Origin: Gilliamella apis
Lineage (GTDB): Bacteria; Pseudomonadota; Gammaproteobacteria; Enterobacterales; Orbaceae
Assembly: GCF_002142155.1 (NCBI RefSeq)
Contig: NZ_NASD01000009.1
Span: 1-64,000 of the forward strand
Direction of reading: 5' to 3'
Length of the DNA stretch: 64,000 nt
Below are positions 57,020-64,000 of this stretch, piece after piece. Position 1 is the stretch's first letter; each line of letters starts with the position of its first letter. Below the pieces are notes generated by a model. The model had not been told where the DNA came from. It saw only the letters and a list, made by a program, of their open reading frames with translations, and did not search any database. Position numbers and translations under genes: made by a program.

Positions 57020-57535
57020 ATGAAAAAATTATGTTTATTTTTAATGCTCTTTTCTTTTACCGCTATCACTCATGCAGAAGAAAAGAAACCACTTACTGAA
57101 GCTGAATTAGCCTCTCAAGCTAAAGAGGTAGAGGTAATGCTAAGTAATCCTAAAATTGGTGCACAATTTACACCTCTATCTAAAACTGATGAGGACAACA
57201 CTATTGGTTATTCTTATCTTGATAAAAATTCTATAAAGTTACATCCTTATAACAATAAAATTCGTATTTTTAAAGAAGTTTCTAATTATGTTCCAGCATT
57301 AGTTCAAAATATTGATAATGTAAAAACACCATATCACACTGTAGTTATTAATTATTATGCTAATTGTGATAAAAAAGAAATTGCAAAAGGTAAAATTGAA
57401 CTTATCGAGAACTATTTTGCCGAAGGTAAATTGATAAACACTATTGATATTCCTAGTCGATGGATGAGAGCAGAAAAAGGCGATGAAAAGCATAAATTAA
57501 TGGTTATTGCTTGTTCCTTACCATTAAACAGTTAG
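57020..57535 (+). CDS. Secreted protein, possibly surface-adhesin-E-like
   Basis: This 171-residue protein has a signal peptide ending ITHA before EEKKPL. The mature part contains YSYLDKNSIK, YYANCDKKEIAKGKIELIENYF, a tryptophan at about 154 and a final IACSL. This pattern of a D-x-S-I start, a Y-x-x-C block and an AC ending resembles the surface-adhesin protein E fold in which the two cysteines are bridged. The similarity is by eye only. GGGAG lies before the ATG inside the preceding gene. Confidence 0.5.
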   Translation: MKKLCLFLMLFSFTAITHAEEKKPLTEAELASQAKEVEVMLSNPKIGAQFTPLSKTDEDNTIGYSYLDKNSIKLHPYNNKIRIFKEVSNYVPALVQNIDNVKTPYHTVVINYYANCDKKEIAKGKIELIENYFAEGKLINTIDIPSRWMRAEKGDEKHKLMVIACSLPLNS

Positions 57536-57637
57536 TTCCATTTTCATTCGTTTTTACACTCGCCACCTAGCGGTGGCAGAGTATTTTTTTTTATGCTAAT
57601 ATCAATTTATTAACTACAAAATTGTAATCACATCAAT

Positions 57638-57949
57638 ATGAATATCACGCAATTCCATGCCTTAACGGATCAACTTTTTTATCAAATTGAATTATATCTA
57701 GATAAATACGCTGACGAACATGATATAGACCTCGATTATGAAACTAACGGCAACGTTATTACCATTAGTTTTCCAAACAATAGTAAAATTATCGTTAATA
57801 CTCAAGAACCACTTTTTCAAGTTTGGTTAGCAACACAAAAGCAAGGTTATCATTTTGATTTGATTGATGACAAATGGATATGTAATCGAACAGATCAACC
57901 ATTTGAAGAGATATTTGCTTTATCAGTACAAGAGCAATCAGAGCAATAA
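57638..57949 (+). CDS. cyaY: Frataxin-like iron donor CyaY
   Basis: CyaY binds iron and tunes iron-sulfur cluster assembly with IscS. The 103-residue protein has the acidic first helix (LYLDKYADEHDIDLDYE at 18-34), the strand GNVITISFPNNSKIIVN, the stretch QEPLFQVWLA and the W-x-C end. It converges on uvrD. In E. coli cyaY lies divergent from the dapF cluster, so the block has been rearranged. Confidence 0.93.
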   Translation: MNITQFHALTDQLFYQIELYLDKYADEHDIDLDYETNGNVITISFPNNSKIIVNTQEPLFQVWLATQKQGYHFDLIDDKWICNRTDQPFEEIFALSVQEQSEQ

Positions 57950-57957
57950 TAATCCAA

Positions 57958-57989
57958 AAAGGATACTAAGCTAAAACTTAGCATCCTTT
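57958..57989. terminator. Bidirectional terminator between cyaY and uvrD
   Basis: AAAGGAT-A-CTAAG and CTTAG-C-ATCCTTT are arms of a hairpin with one mismatch, flanked by A and T runs. It serves the two convergent genes. Confidence 0.78.
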
Positions 57990-58009
57990 AATTATTTAGA
58001 ATCTATCAT

Positions 58010-60229
58010 TTACATTAAGGTAAGATTTGCCAGCTTCACTACTAGCCATTTAACCCCTTCATGAATGAAAGCAATTTGCACTCGTCTATGCTCACCTTCA
58101 CCATCTAAATTAACAATGGTACCTTCACCAAAACGATTATGCTTAACTTTCCTACCTAATGTGTATCCATCGCTTTCTTTTTTCTTCTTAATATATGACT
58201 TTTTACGATCTTGGTAGAACTGCTCATTTTTATTGGAAGAATCATTATTATATGATGTTAAATTAGCTCGAGAATTGATTTCTTGCAAATTTTCAGTTGG
58301 TAATTCAGCTAAAAAACGTGATGGCAAATTACGCTCCTCACGGCCATAAAGTCGCCTTGATTCAGACAAAGAGAGAGTTAAAAACTTACGAGCTCGGGTA
58401 ATACCAACATAAGCTAAGCGTCTTTCTTCTTCCATTTTTTCTCGTTCTTGAGAGCGTAATGCAGGGAAAAGACCCTCCTCTAAACCAACAATAAAGACAT
58501 TGTCAAACTCTAAACCTTTCGCTGAATGTAACGTCATTAATTGCACCGAATCTTGTTGATTTACTACGTCACGGCTTTCAAGAGAGGTAAATGCTAAAAA
58601 TGATTCTAAAACAGTCAAGGTTTTGCCAGTTTCATTGTCTTGAATTACATTGTCTTGGTTAACTCTAAAAAATTGCTCTGCAGATGAAACAAGTTCCTCT
58701 AGATTATCTAATCTAGCTTGTCCTTTAATACCAGGTTCTTGTTCGTACATTTGCAATACGCCAGATAATTTAATAATTGCATCTAATTGTTTATAAAATG
58801 GTAATTCATTAACTTCGACATGAATAGATTCCATTAATTCTAAAAAACGACTAATACCTGAACGTTGTCTTTCAGCTAAAGCATTTTTTTCGATCAGCAT
58901 TAAACATGCATCCCATAACGAAATATTATTCTGCTTAGCACATAATCTAACTTTATCTAAAGTGACACTGCCTATGCCACGAGTTGGGGTATTTACCGTA
59001 GTTTCAAATGCCATATCATTATCATGGTCATGCAATAATCGTAAATAAGCTAAAGCTAATTTAACCTCTTGCCTTTCATAGAATCTTATTGAACCATAAA
59101 TTTGATAAGGTATACCGGCTTGTAATAAGGTATCTTCAAAAATACGTGATTGCACATTATTACGATATAAAATGGCACAGCTAGCATAATTATGATTATC
59201 AGCATGATATTTTTTTATTTGACCTACAACAAATCGTGCTTCATCAATATCATTGAAACCAATATATAGTGAAATCTTTTCTCCGTCACCACTGTCGGTC
59301 CATAAATTTTTACCCAAACGATTGCGGTTATTAGCAATCAACTTATTTGCAGAGTCTAAAATAATGCCTGTCGATCGATAATTTTGCTCTAAACGAATGA
59401 TTTCAGTTTCTGGATAATCATCGATGAACATTTGTAAATTATCAGCATTAGCTCCACGCCAACTATAAATTGACTGGTCATCATCACCAACAATCATTAC
59501 GTTTGCTGTGTCTCCAGCTAATTTTTTCACCAACCAATATTGAATTTTATTAGTATCTTGAAATTCATCTATTAATATATTTGAAAAACGATGGCGACAA
59601 TAATTTAAAACAGTTTCATTACTACAAAGCAATTCATATGCTCTCAAAATTAACTCTGAGAAATCAACATAACCAACTCTATCACAAATTGCTTGATAAT
59701 CACGATAAATTGTTTGCCACATTGCTTGTTTCGAATCTTCTGGTTTTAGATTATCTGCCCTAAGTCCTTTTTCTTTTTGCGTGGAGATAAAGTTAGCACA
59801 CTCTTTTGGTGACCATTCCTTTTCATCAATTTTAAGTTCACGAAAAATTCGTTTGATAAGGCGGATCTGATCTTCACTATCAATAAGTTGAAAATTCTCA
59901 GGTAATTTAGCTTGTTGAGAAAACATACGCAACAAACGGTGGGTTAAACCATGAAAAGTTCCTACCCACATACCATTTAAGTATCCTTCACCAACTAAAG
60001 CTTGTATACGCTCTTGCATTTCAGCCGCCGCTTTATTGGTAAAGGTAACGGCAAAAATTGAGTTTGGTGAATAATTTTTTTCAACACACAACCAAGTAAT
60101 TCTATGAACTAATACACGTGTTTTACCACTTCCCGCACCAGCAAGAACAATGGTGTATTGGCTATCAGTTGTAACAGCATTTTTTTGTTCAGTGTTTAGG
60201 TCGATTAATAATGACTGTTTATTTTCCAT
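58010..60229 (-). CDS. uvrD: DNA helicase II UvrD
   Basis: UvrD is a 3'-to-5' helicase for nucleotide-excision and mismatch repair. The 739-residue protein has Walker A GAGSGKT (31-37), GTFHGL, DEFQDTNKIQY (motif II), DDDQSIYSWRGA (motif III), LHSAKGLEFD and VGITRAR. The C-terminal extension ends with a Tudor-like RNAP-binding part (LGRKVKHNRFGEGTIVN). Its nearness to yigB-xerC-dapF matches E. coli, though a terminator separates it from yigB. Confidence 0.96.
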   Translation of the reverse strand: MENKQSLLIDLNTEQKNAVTTDSQYTIVLAGAGSGKTRVLVHRITWLCVEKNYSPNSIFAVTFTNKAAAEMQERIQALVGEGYLNGMWVGTFHGLTHRLLRMFSQQAKLPENFQLIDSEDQIRLIKRIFRELKIDEKEWSPKECANFISTQKEKGLRADNLKPEDSKQAMWQTIYRDYQAICDRVGYVDFSELILRAYELLCSNETVLNYCRHRFSNILIDEFQDTNKIQYWLVKKLAGDTANVMIVGDDDQSIYSWRGANADNLQMFIDDYPETEIIRLEQNYRSTGIILDSANKLIANNRNRLGKNLWTDSGDGEKISLYIGFNDIDEARFVVGQIKKYHADNHNYASCAILYRNNVQSRIFEDTLLQAGIPYQIYGSIRFYERQEVKLALAYLRLLHDHDNDMAFETTVNTPTRGIGSVTLDKVRLCAKQNNISLWDACLMLIEKNALAERQRSGISRFLELMESIHVEVNELPFYKQLDAIIKLSGVLQMYEQEPGIKGQARLDNLEELVSSAEQFFRVNQDNVIQDNETGKTLTVLESFLAFTSLESRDVVNQQDSVQLMTLHSAKGLEFDNVFIVGLEEGLFPALRSQEREKMEEERRLAYVGITRARKFLTLSLSESRRLYGREERNLPSRFLAELPTENLQEINSRANLTSYNNDSSNKNEQFYQDRKKSYIKKKKESDGYTLGRKVKHNRFGEGTIVNLDGEGEHRRVQIAFIHEGVKWLVVKLANLTLM

Positions 60230-60349
60230 GATGTGTTAACCCATCGCAATTATAGCAAACATTAATTAGTATTAATGTTGTAAATGTTGTAAACGTTTTT
60301 AATTTTTTCATTGTATTTATAATTATTATAAGTAGGTATAAAAAAGAAC

Positions 60350-60392
60350 AAAGACAGGCATTAAATGTAATAAACATTTAATGCCTGTCTTT
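60350..60392 (-). terminator. Terminator of the dapF-yigB transcript
   Basis: A perfect 19-bp stem has AAAGACAGGCATTAAATGT as left arm, with a loop of AATAA. T-rich sequence follows on both sides. It lies 21 bp past the yigB stop and separates it from uvrD. Confidence 0.92.
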
Positions 60393-60412
60393 TTATACAT
60401 ATATGCACTGAA

Positions 60413-61126
60413 TTATAACAGATTATCTAATTCTGGCAATTGTGTTATTTCAATATGTGGTAAACATCTAGCATCTGAAAGATGATAAATATCCCTACCA
60501 AAAATATTAATCCAACAAGCTAAAAAACCATTATTGATCGCACCATTGACGTCTGTCTCCAAATTATCACCAACATGCAAAATATAATTATTAGGAATAG
60601 CTAATTTCTGAGCGGCTAAAGCAAAAATTTCGGGAAATGGTTTTGAGCGACCATCAGGACCACCTCTTAGCGAAAATTTAAAATAGTCACCTAAACCGAT
60701 TCTGTTTATATCAACATTACCATTAGTAATCACACCTAATGGGTATTTATTGGCTAATTTAGTTAGTAATATATGTGTTGATTTAGGAACAACCATTTTA
60801 TGACGCCAAAAATTAAAACAATCAATAGCCTCATCAATAATCTTGCTATATTCATTTAAAGGGATATTGGTTTTATTTAATAACGATTTGATTGTCTCAA
60901 CTCGCCAATCTATAACATCATGATATATTTCTGGATTTACAGCAAGGACCAACTTTTTTTCTTGATAATACAAATCTAAGGTTAGATACTGTAATGGCTC
61001 ATATTGTTGTAAGTTTTTTATCACTTCCTCTTCAGCTTTATCAACAATCGTACTATTGTCATATAAAGTGTCGTCAAGATCGAATGTGATTGCTTTAATG
61101 CAGTTAATTGAACGATAAAAGTGCAT
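60413..61126 (-). CDS. yigB: HAD-type phosphatase YigB
   Basis: YigB is a HAD-superfamily phosphatase shown in E. coli to dephosphorylate FMN. The 237-residue protein has the nucleophile motif FDLDDTLYDN (15-24), LGVITNGN in the middle and HVGDNLETDVNGA near the end. The block GRSKPFPEIFALAAQKL is typical for the YigB group. Its start overlaps the xerC stop (TAATG), so it is translated in coupling with xerC. Confidence 0.93.
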   Translation of the reverse strand: MHFYRSINCIKAITFDLDDTLYDNSTIVDKAEEEVIKNLQQYEPLQYLTLDLYYQEKKLVLAVNPEIYHDVIDWRVETIKSLLNKTNIPLNEYSKIIDEAIDCFNFWRHKMVVPKSTHILLTKLANKYPLGVITNGNVDINRIGLGDYFKFSLRGGPDGRSKPFPEIFALAAQKLAIPNNYILHVGDNLETDVNGAINNGFLACWINIFGRDIYHLSDARCLPHIEITQLPELDNLL

Positions 61127-62052
61127 TATTTTCTTCCTCTTTTAGCTCTTGGATGAGCCGAATCATAAACTTCTGATAAATGCGAAAAATCTAAATGGGT
61201 ATAAACTTGGGTGGTGGATAAATCCGCATGACCTAGTAATTCTTGTACTGCCCGTAAATCACCGCTCGATTCAAGCATATGAGTAGCAAATGAATGGCGC
61301 AGTTTATGCGGATGAATATGTGAACTTAATCCCTGCTTTACACCCCATTGTGCAAACCGTTTTTCAACATTTCGTGGTGATATACGCTTACCCAGTTTAG
61401 AGATAAAAACGGCATCATCTTGTGGCTTTAAATCATTTCGCATAGTTAACCAGTGCTCAATCCATTTAATTGACTCTCGGCCTAAAGGTAATTTTCGCTC
61501 TTTATTACCCTTTCCTGTTACTCGGACTTCACCTTCAGTTAAATTTAATTCTCGGCAATTGAGACTCACTAATTCAGAAAGTCGTAATCCTGAGCCATAC
61601 ATTACTTCTAACATTGCTCTATCACGTACAGAAAGCGGATCACTATACTCAATATCAAGTAGTTGATTGATCTCATCGATATCAATATTTTTTGGAAGAT
61701 GTTGACCCAATTTAGGGTTTAATACACCACGGGCTGGATTGGCTGAGATCTGATCATTTTTAACCATCCAATCAAAAAAACTGCGTAATGCAGATAATCT
61801 TAATGATAAACTACGAGCTTGTAGGCCGGTTTGTCGACTGCGACTAATAAGTAACCTCACAGCAGATGAATCAATATCCTGCCATTTAGTAATATCTAAG
61901 CCTTCAGTTAAATCAATAAGCGCATAAAGTTGACGACGATAGTTAATTTGAGTATTTATACTAAGTTGTTTTTCAGATTTCAAATAATTTAAAAAATGCT
62001 CAACAGGCTTGGTTAAAAAAGAAGAGTAATTAGGATTAATTTTAACCATCAT
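61126..62052 (-). CDS. xerC: Tyrosine recombinase XerC
   Basis: XerC, with XerD, resolves chromosome dimers at dif. The 308-residue protein has an N-terminal SAM-like domain and the catalytic set: Arg in GSGLRLSEL near 155, Lys in [23 protein letters not shown] near 248, [13 protein letters not shown] with nucleophile Tyr near 283. Its position in dapF-yigA-xerC-yigB is the housekeeping one, so it is not a mobile-element integrase. Confidence 0.97.
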   Translation of the reverse strand: MMVKINPNYSSFLTKPVEHFLNYLKSEKQLSINTQINYRRQLYALIDLTEGLDITKWQDIDSSAVRLLISRSRQTGLQARSLSLRLSALRSFFDWMVKNDQISANPARGVLNPKLGQHLPKNIDIDEINQLLDIEYSDPLSVRDRAMLEVMYGSGLRLSELVSLNCRELNLTEGEVRVTGKGNKERKLPLGRESIKWIEHWLTMRNDLKPQDDAVFISKLGKRISPRNVEKRFAQWGVKQGLSSHIHPHKLRHSFATHMLESSGDLRAVQELLGHADLSTTQVYTHLDFSHLSEVYDSAHPRAKRGRK

Positions 62053-62058
62053 ATTTCC

Positions 62059-62793
62059 TTACTTTTTTCGCATAATCCATTTTTCAATAAGAATTGGCAA
62101 TATTTCACTGATCTTTTCTAACAACAAGGTTCCTTGTCCAGTCTGATAATGCTGAGGATCTGTACTCGTAAACATTAATAAACCAAGATCACCAAATTGC
62201 CCCAATAGTGATAAAGCTACAGAGCCAACATAACCATGTTTAGGTAATAAAAAATCTAATTCAGTTGTATTTAATGACCCCAAATAAAATTGGCTATACT
62301 GTAAATGTCTTACACGAATAAAATCAAACTGCGAGGAGTTTAAAGCTAAATAATGATAATTTGATGGTGCACTAAGTAACCATTTATCATCAAATAAATA
62401 TAAATAGGCACCACTAAGTCCTAAATCTTTGGCCCAAATTTTTAAAGAATCTAATAATTCGTTTATATCTTTTGCTTTTATTAATTGAAATTGCAATTTT
62501 ATTAACTGATTAAAGAGTAATTCGTTAGCACTTGCGTGCTCCATCAGTAATGTGATTTCCGACTCAAGTTGACTAATTTTATTACGTTGCCTTGCCATAT
62601 GCCATTCAGGTAGTGAAATCATACCTCGCACAGGGTGTGGTACGCGCATGCGTTCAATATGAGTCGCATTTCGAATAAAAAAATCTGGGTTATCAATAAT
62701 ATATTGGCTAACCATTTCATCATTTAATTTAACAAATGATATTTTTCGTCGCGGCTGTTTTAACTTCAATGTTTGTGTTTTTTTTACGACCAT
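62059..62793 (-). CDS. yigA: DUF484 protein (YigA)
   Basis: This 244-residue cytoplasmic protein of the DUF484 family has a GAF-like domain. Its start reads VSQYIIDNPDFFIRN near 28-42, followed by VPHPVRGMISLPEWHMARQRNKI. The function is not established; it is nearly always found between dapF and xerC. It lies 6 bp before xerC in the operon. Confidence 0.9.
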   Translation of the reverse strand: MVVKKTQTLKLKQPRRKISFVKLNDEMVSQYIIDNPDFFIRNATHIERMRVPHPVRGMISLPEWHMARQRNKISQLESEITLLMEHASANELLFNQLIKLQFQLIKAKDINELLDSLKIWAKDLGLSGAYLYLFDDKWLLSAPSNYHYLALNSSQFDFIRVRHLQYSQFYLGSLNTTELDFLLPKHGYVGSVALSLLGQFGDLGLLMFTSTDPQHYQTGQGTLLLEKISEILPILIEKWIMRKK

Positions 62794-62851
62794 AATTTAT
62801 TTCATTGTCTTTATGTAATCAGGTTAATAAAATTCATAAAGTTTAGCGCAA

Positions 62852-63676
62852 TTAAATAGCAATATAACCATCATATACATGTGTAGCTGGTCCAGTCATA
62901 TAAAGCGGCGACTGATTACCTTTCCAATCTATTATTAATTTTCCTCCGGGTAGATTAACATTCACCCGCTGGTTTAATAATCCTTGATTAATGCCAACAG
63001 CAACAGCGGCGCAAGCTCCTGTTCCACAAGCTTGAGTTTCACCCACGCCTCTTTCATAAACACGCAAATTAATATTATCTCGATCAATAATATGCATAAA
63101 ACCAATATTCGCTTTTTCAGGAAAGCGTTCATGTTGCTCTAATAGCGGACCTAAAGTTAATACTTGAGCAGTTAGCACATCTTCAACTTGAATTACACAA
63201 TGCGGGTTCCCCATAGAGGCGACACCACATAAAACTGTTTGTTCTTGTGATCGAATAATATAAGTTTTTTCTTCTTTAATGGCTTTGAAAGGAATTTTAT
63301 TAGGCTCAAAAATTGGTGTTCCCATATTAACCCGAACGGTTTCATCATCATTCACCGTCAAAACAATATTACCTTTCATAGTGCTGACTTTTAACACTCT
63401 TTTTTTAGTCAATCCTTTTAATCGCACAAAGCGAGCAAAGCAACGAGCACCATTACCACATTGCTCAACCTCAGAACCATCAGCATTAAATATACGGTAA
63501 TGAAAATCACTTTCAGGAGAATAAGGTGGCTCAACAATAAGTAGCTGATCAAACCCAATCCCTGTATATCGGTCTGACATACGTTTGATCATTTCACTTG
63601 AAAGATGAACATTTTGCGTTACTGCATCAATAACCATAAAATCATTACCCAGTCCATGCATTTTTGAAAAGTTCAT
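62852..63676 (-). CDS. dapF: Diaminopimelate epimerase DapF
   Basis: DapF interconverts LL- and meso-diaminopimelate for lysine and peptidoglycan. The 274-residue protein has the two catalytic cysteines: C73 in [10 protein letters not shown] and C217 in [11 protein letters not shown]. The lysA gene lies just upstream and uses the product, giving a lysA-dapF lysine segment. Confidence 0.97.
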   Translation of the reverse strand: MNFSKMHGLGNDFMVIDAVTQNVHLSSEMIKRMSDRYTGIGFDQLLIVEPPYSPESDFHYRIFNADGSEVEQCGNGARCFARFVRLKGLTKKRVLKVSTMKGNIVLTVNDDETVRVNMGTPIFEPNKIPFKAIKEEKTYIIRSQEQTVLCGVASMGNPHCVIQVEDVLTAQVLTLGPLLEQHERFPEKANIGFMHIIDRDNINLRVYERGVGETQACGTGACAAVAVGINQGLLNQRVNVNLPGGKLIIDWKGNQSPLYMTGPATHVYDGYIAI

Positions 63677-63793
63677 CTCTAGTTACCTTTTATTGTAAAT
63701 CATCAGTATTTTTTACTTTTTCATCATATTTGTTTGATTAAATGGAGTCATCAAGCAAAATTTAGAAAACATATTTATCAGCTTTATAATGAA

Positions 63794-64000
63794 TTATAAT
63801 ACTAATTCACCGCGCCATAAATCATCAAAAGTTTCACGCTCTCGAATCAATTTATGCTGATTACCATTTTCAAGCATGACTTCTGCCGGTCGAGGATGAC
63901 TATTATAATTAGATGCCATACTAAAACCATAAGCACCTGCACTACAAATAACTAACAGATCATCTTGTTCAACTGAGAGTTCACGTTGATAAGCTAATAC
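63794..64000 (-). CDS. lysA: Diaminopimelate decarboxylase, C-terminal end (partial)
   Basis: The open frame runs in from the right edge and stops at TAA 63794-63796, giving about 68 residues. They read ...DDLLVICSAGAYGFSMASNYN, then PRPAEVML and RERETFDDLWRGE, which is the PLP-enzyme C-terminal end of LysA with the conserved GAYG-x-SMASNYN. LysA decarboxylates meso-diaminopimelate to lysine. The start and catalytic lysine lie outside the window. dapF follows 117 bp downstream. Confidence 0.92.
   Translation of the reverse strand, partial: VLAYQRELSVEQDDLLVICSAGAYGFSMASNYNSHPRPAEVMLENGNQHKLIRERETFDDLWRGELVL

Noticed and set aside
61126-62052. Tyrosine recombinase as a sign of an integrated mobile element
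   Set aside because: It is XerC in its conserved dapF-yigA-xerC-yigB setting, with no att sites or phage genes around it.
63677-63793. A small lipoprotein gene (lptM) between lysA and dapF
   Set aside because: The only frame is 19 codons without a lipobox or signal peptide.

Overview
The window is a chromosomal segment of an AT-rich gammaproteobacterium. Gene order repeatedly matches the enterobacterial core: bamD/rluD/pgeF/clpB, leuS-lptE-holA-nadD, rplM-rpsI-sspA-sspB, yfhM-pbpC-ndk, rsmC/holD-rimI, and lysA-dapF-yigA-xerC-yigB with uvrD and cyaY. The low GC, the protein sequences and reduced versions of enterobacterial proteins (short SspB linker, shortened YgiF, one-module QueF) fit an Orbales insect-gut symbiont such as Gilliamella. 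That placement is an inference from sequence character; no 16S gene is present.

Region by region. 1-1212 is intergenic: a 7-bp tandem repeat, a decayed gene end with its terminator, and two ~320-bp direct copies of a GC-richer, heavily self-complementary element. 1213-9107 holds a HAD phosphatase, clpB, a queDE operon behind a preQ1-I riboswitch, pgeF-rluD and bamD. 9291-18155 holds leuS-lptE-holA-nadD, infA, lysP, a YkgJ-like protein, efpL and ttcA. 18276-26922 holds glnE, an unknown membrane protein, a CYTH (YgiF-like) protein and a Fur-box-controlled pair of ABC half-transporters. 27127-29355 is sspB-sspA-rpsI-rplM. 29631-32641 is a yrbL homologue facing a PAP2 phosphatase-pmrA-pmrB-like operon with a PmrA-box match. 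32764-35015 encodes an amino-acid ABC importer without its ATPase. 35200-39435 is a D-threonate-type acid-sugar cluster (permease, kinase, PdxA2, DeoR regulator) arranged around a 19-bp inverted repeat. 39503-47462 is ndk-pbpC-yfhM. 47716-49585 is queF-queC-yhhQ with two more preQ1-I riboswitches. 49789-57949 holds a DUF1090 protein, coaA, yihI, hemN, rsmC, holD-rimI, a thiamine pyrophosphokinase, two unknown secreted proteins and cyaY. 58010-64000 holds uvrD, yigB, xerC, yigA, dapF and the C-terminal end of lysA.

How the parts connect: the window carries three separate preQ1-I riboswitches, each with the Shine-Dalgarno sequence in its 3' tail. They sit before preQ0 synthesis (queDE), before queF-queC and before the precursor transporter yhhQ, so synthesis and uptake of the queuosine precursor are probably switched off together. 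Other local circuits readable from DNA are a Fur site before the ABC pair, a PmrA box before the PAP2-pmrAB operon, an operator plus CRP-like site in the acid-sugar cluster, and a sigma32-like promoter for clpB. No CRISPR array, intact prophage, transposase, rRNA or tRNA gene was seen. The least explained element is the duplicated structured repeat at 376-1083.
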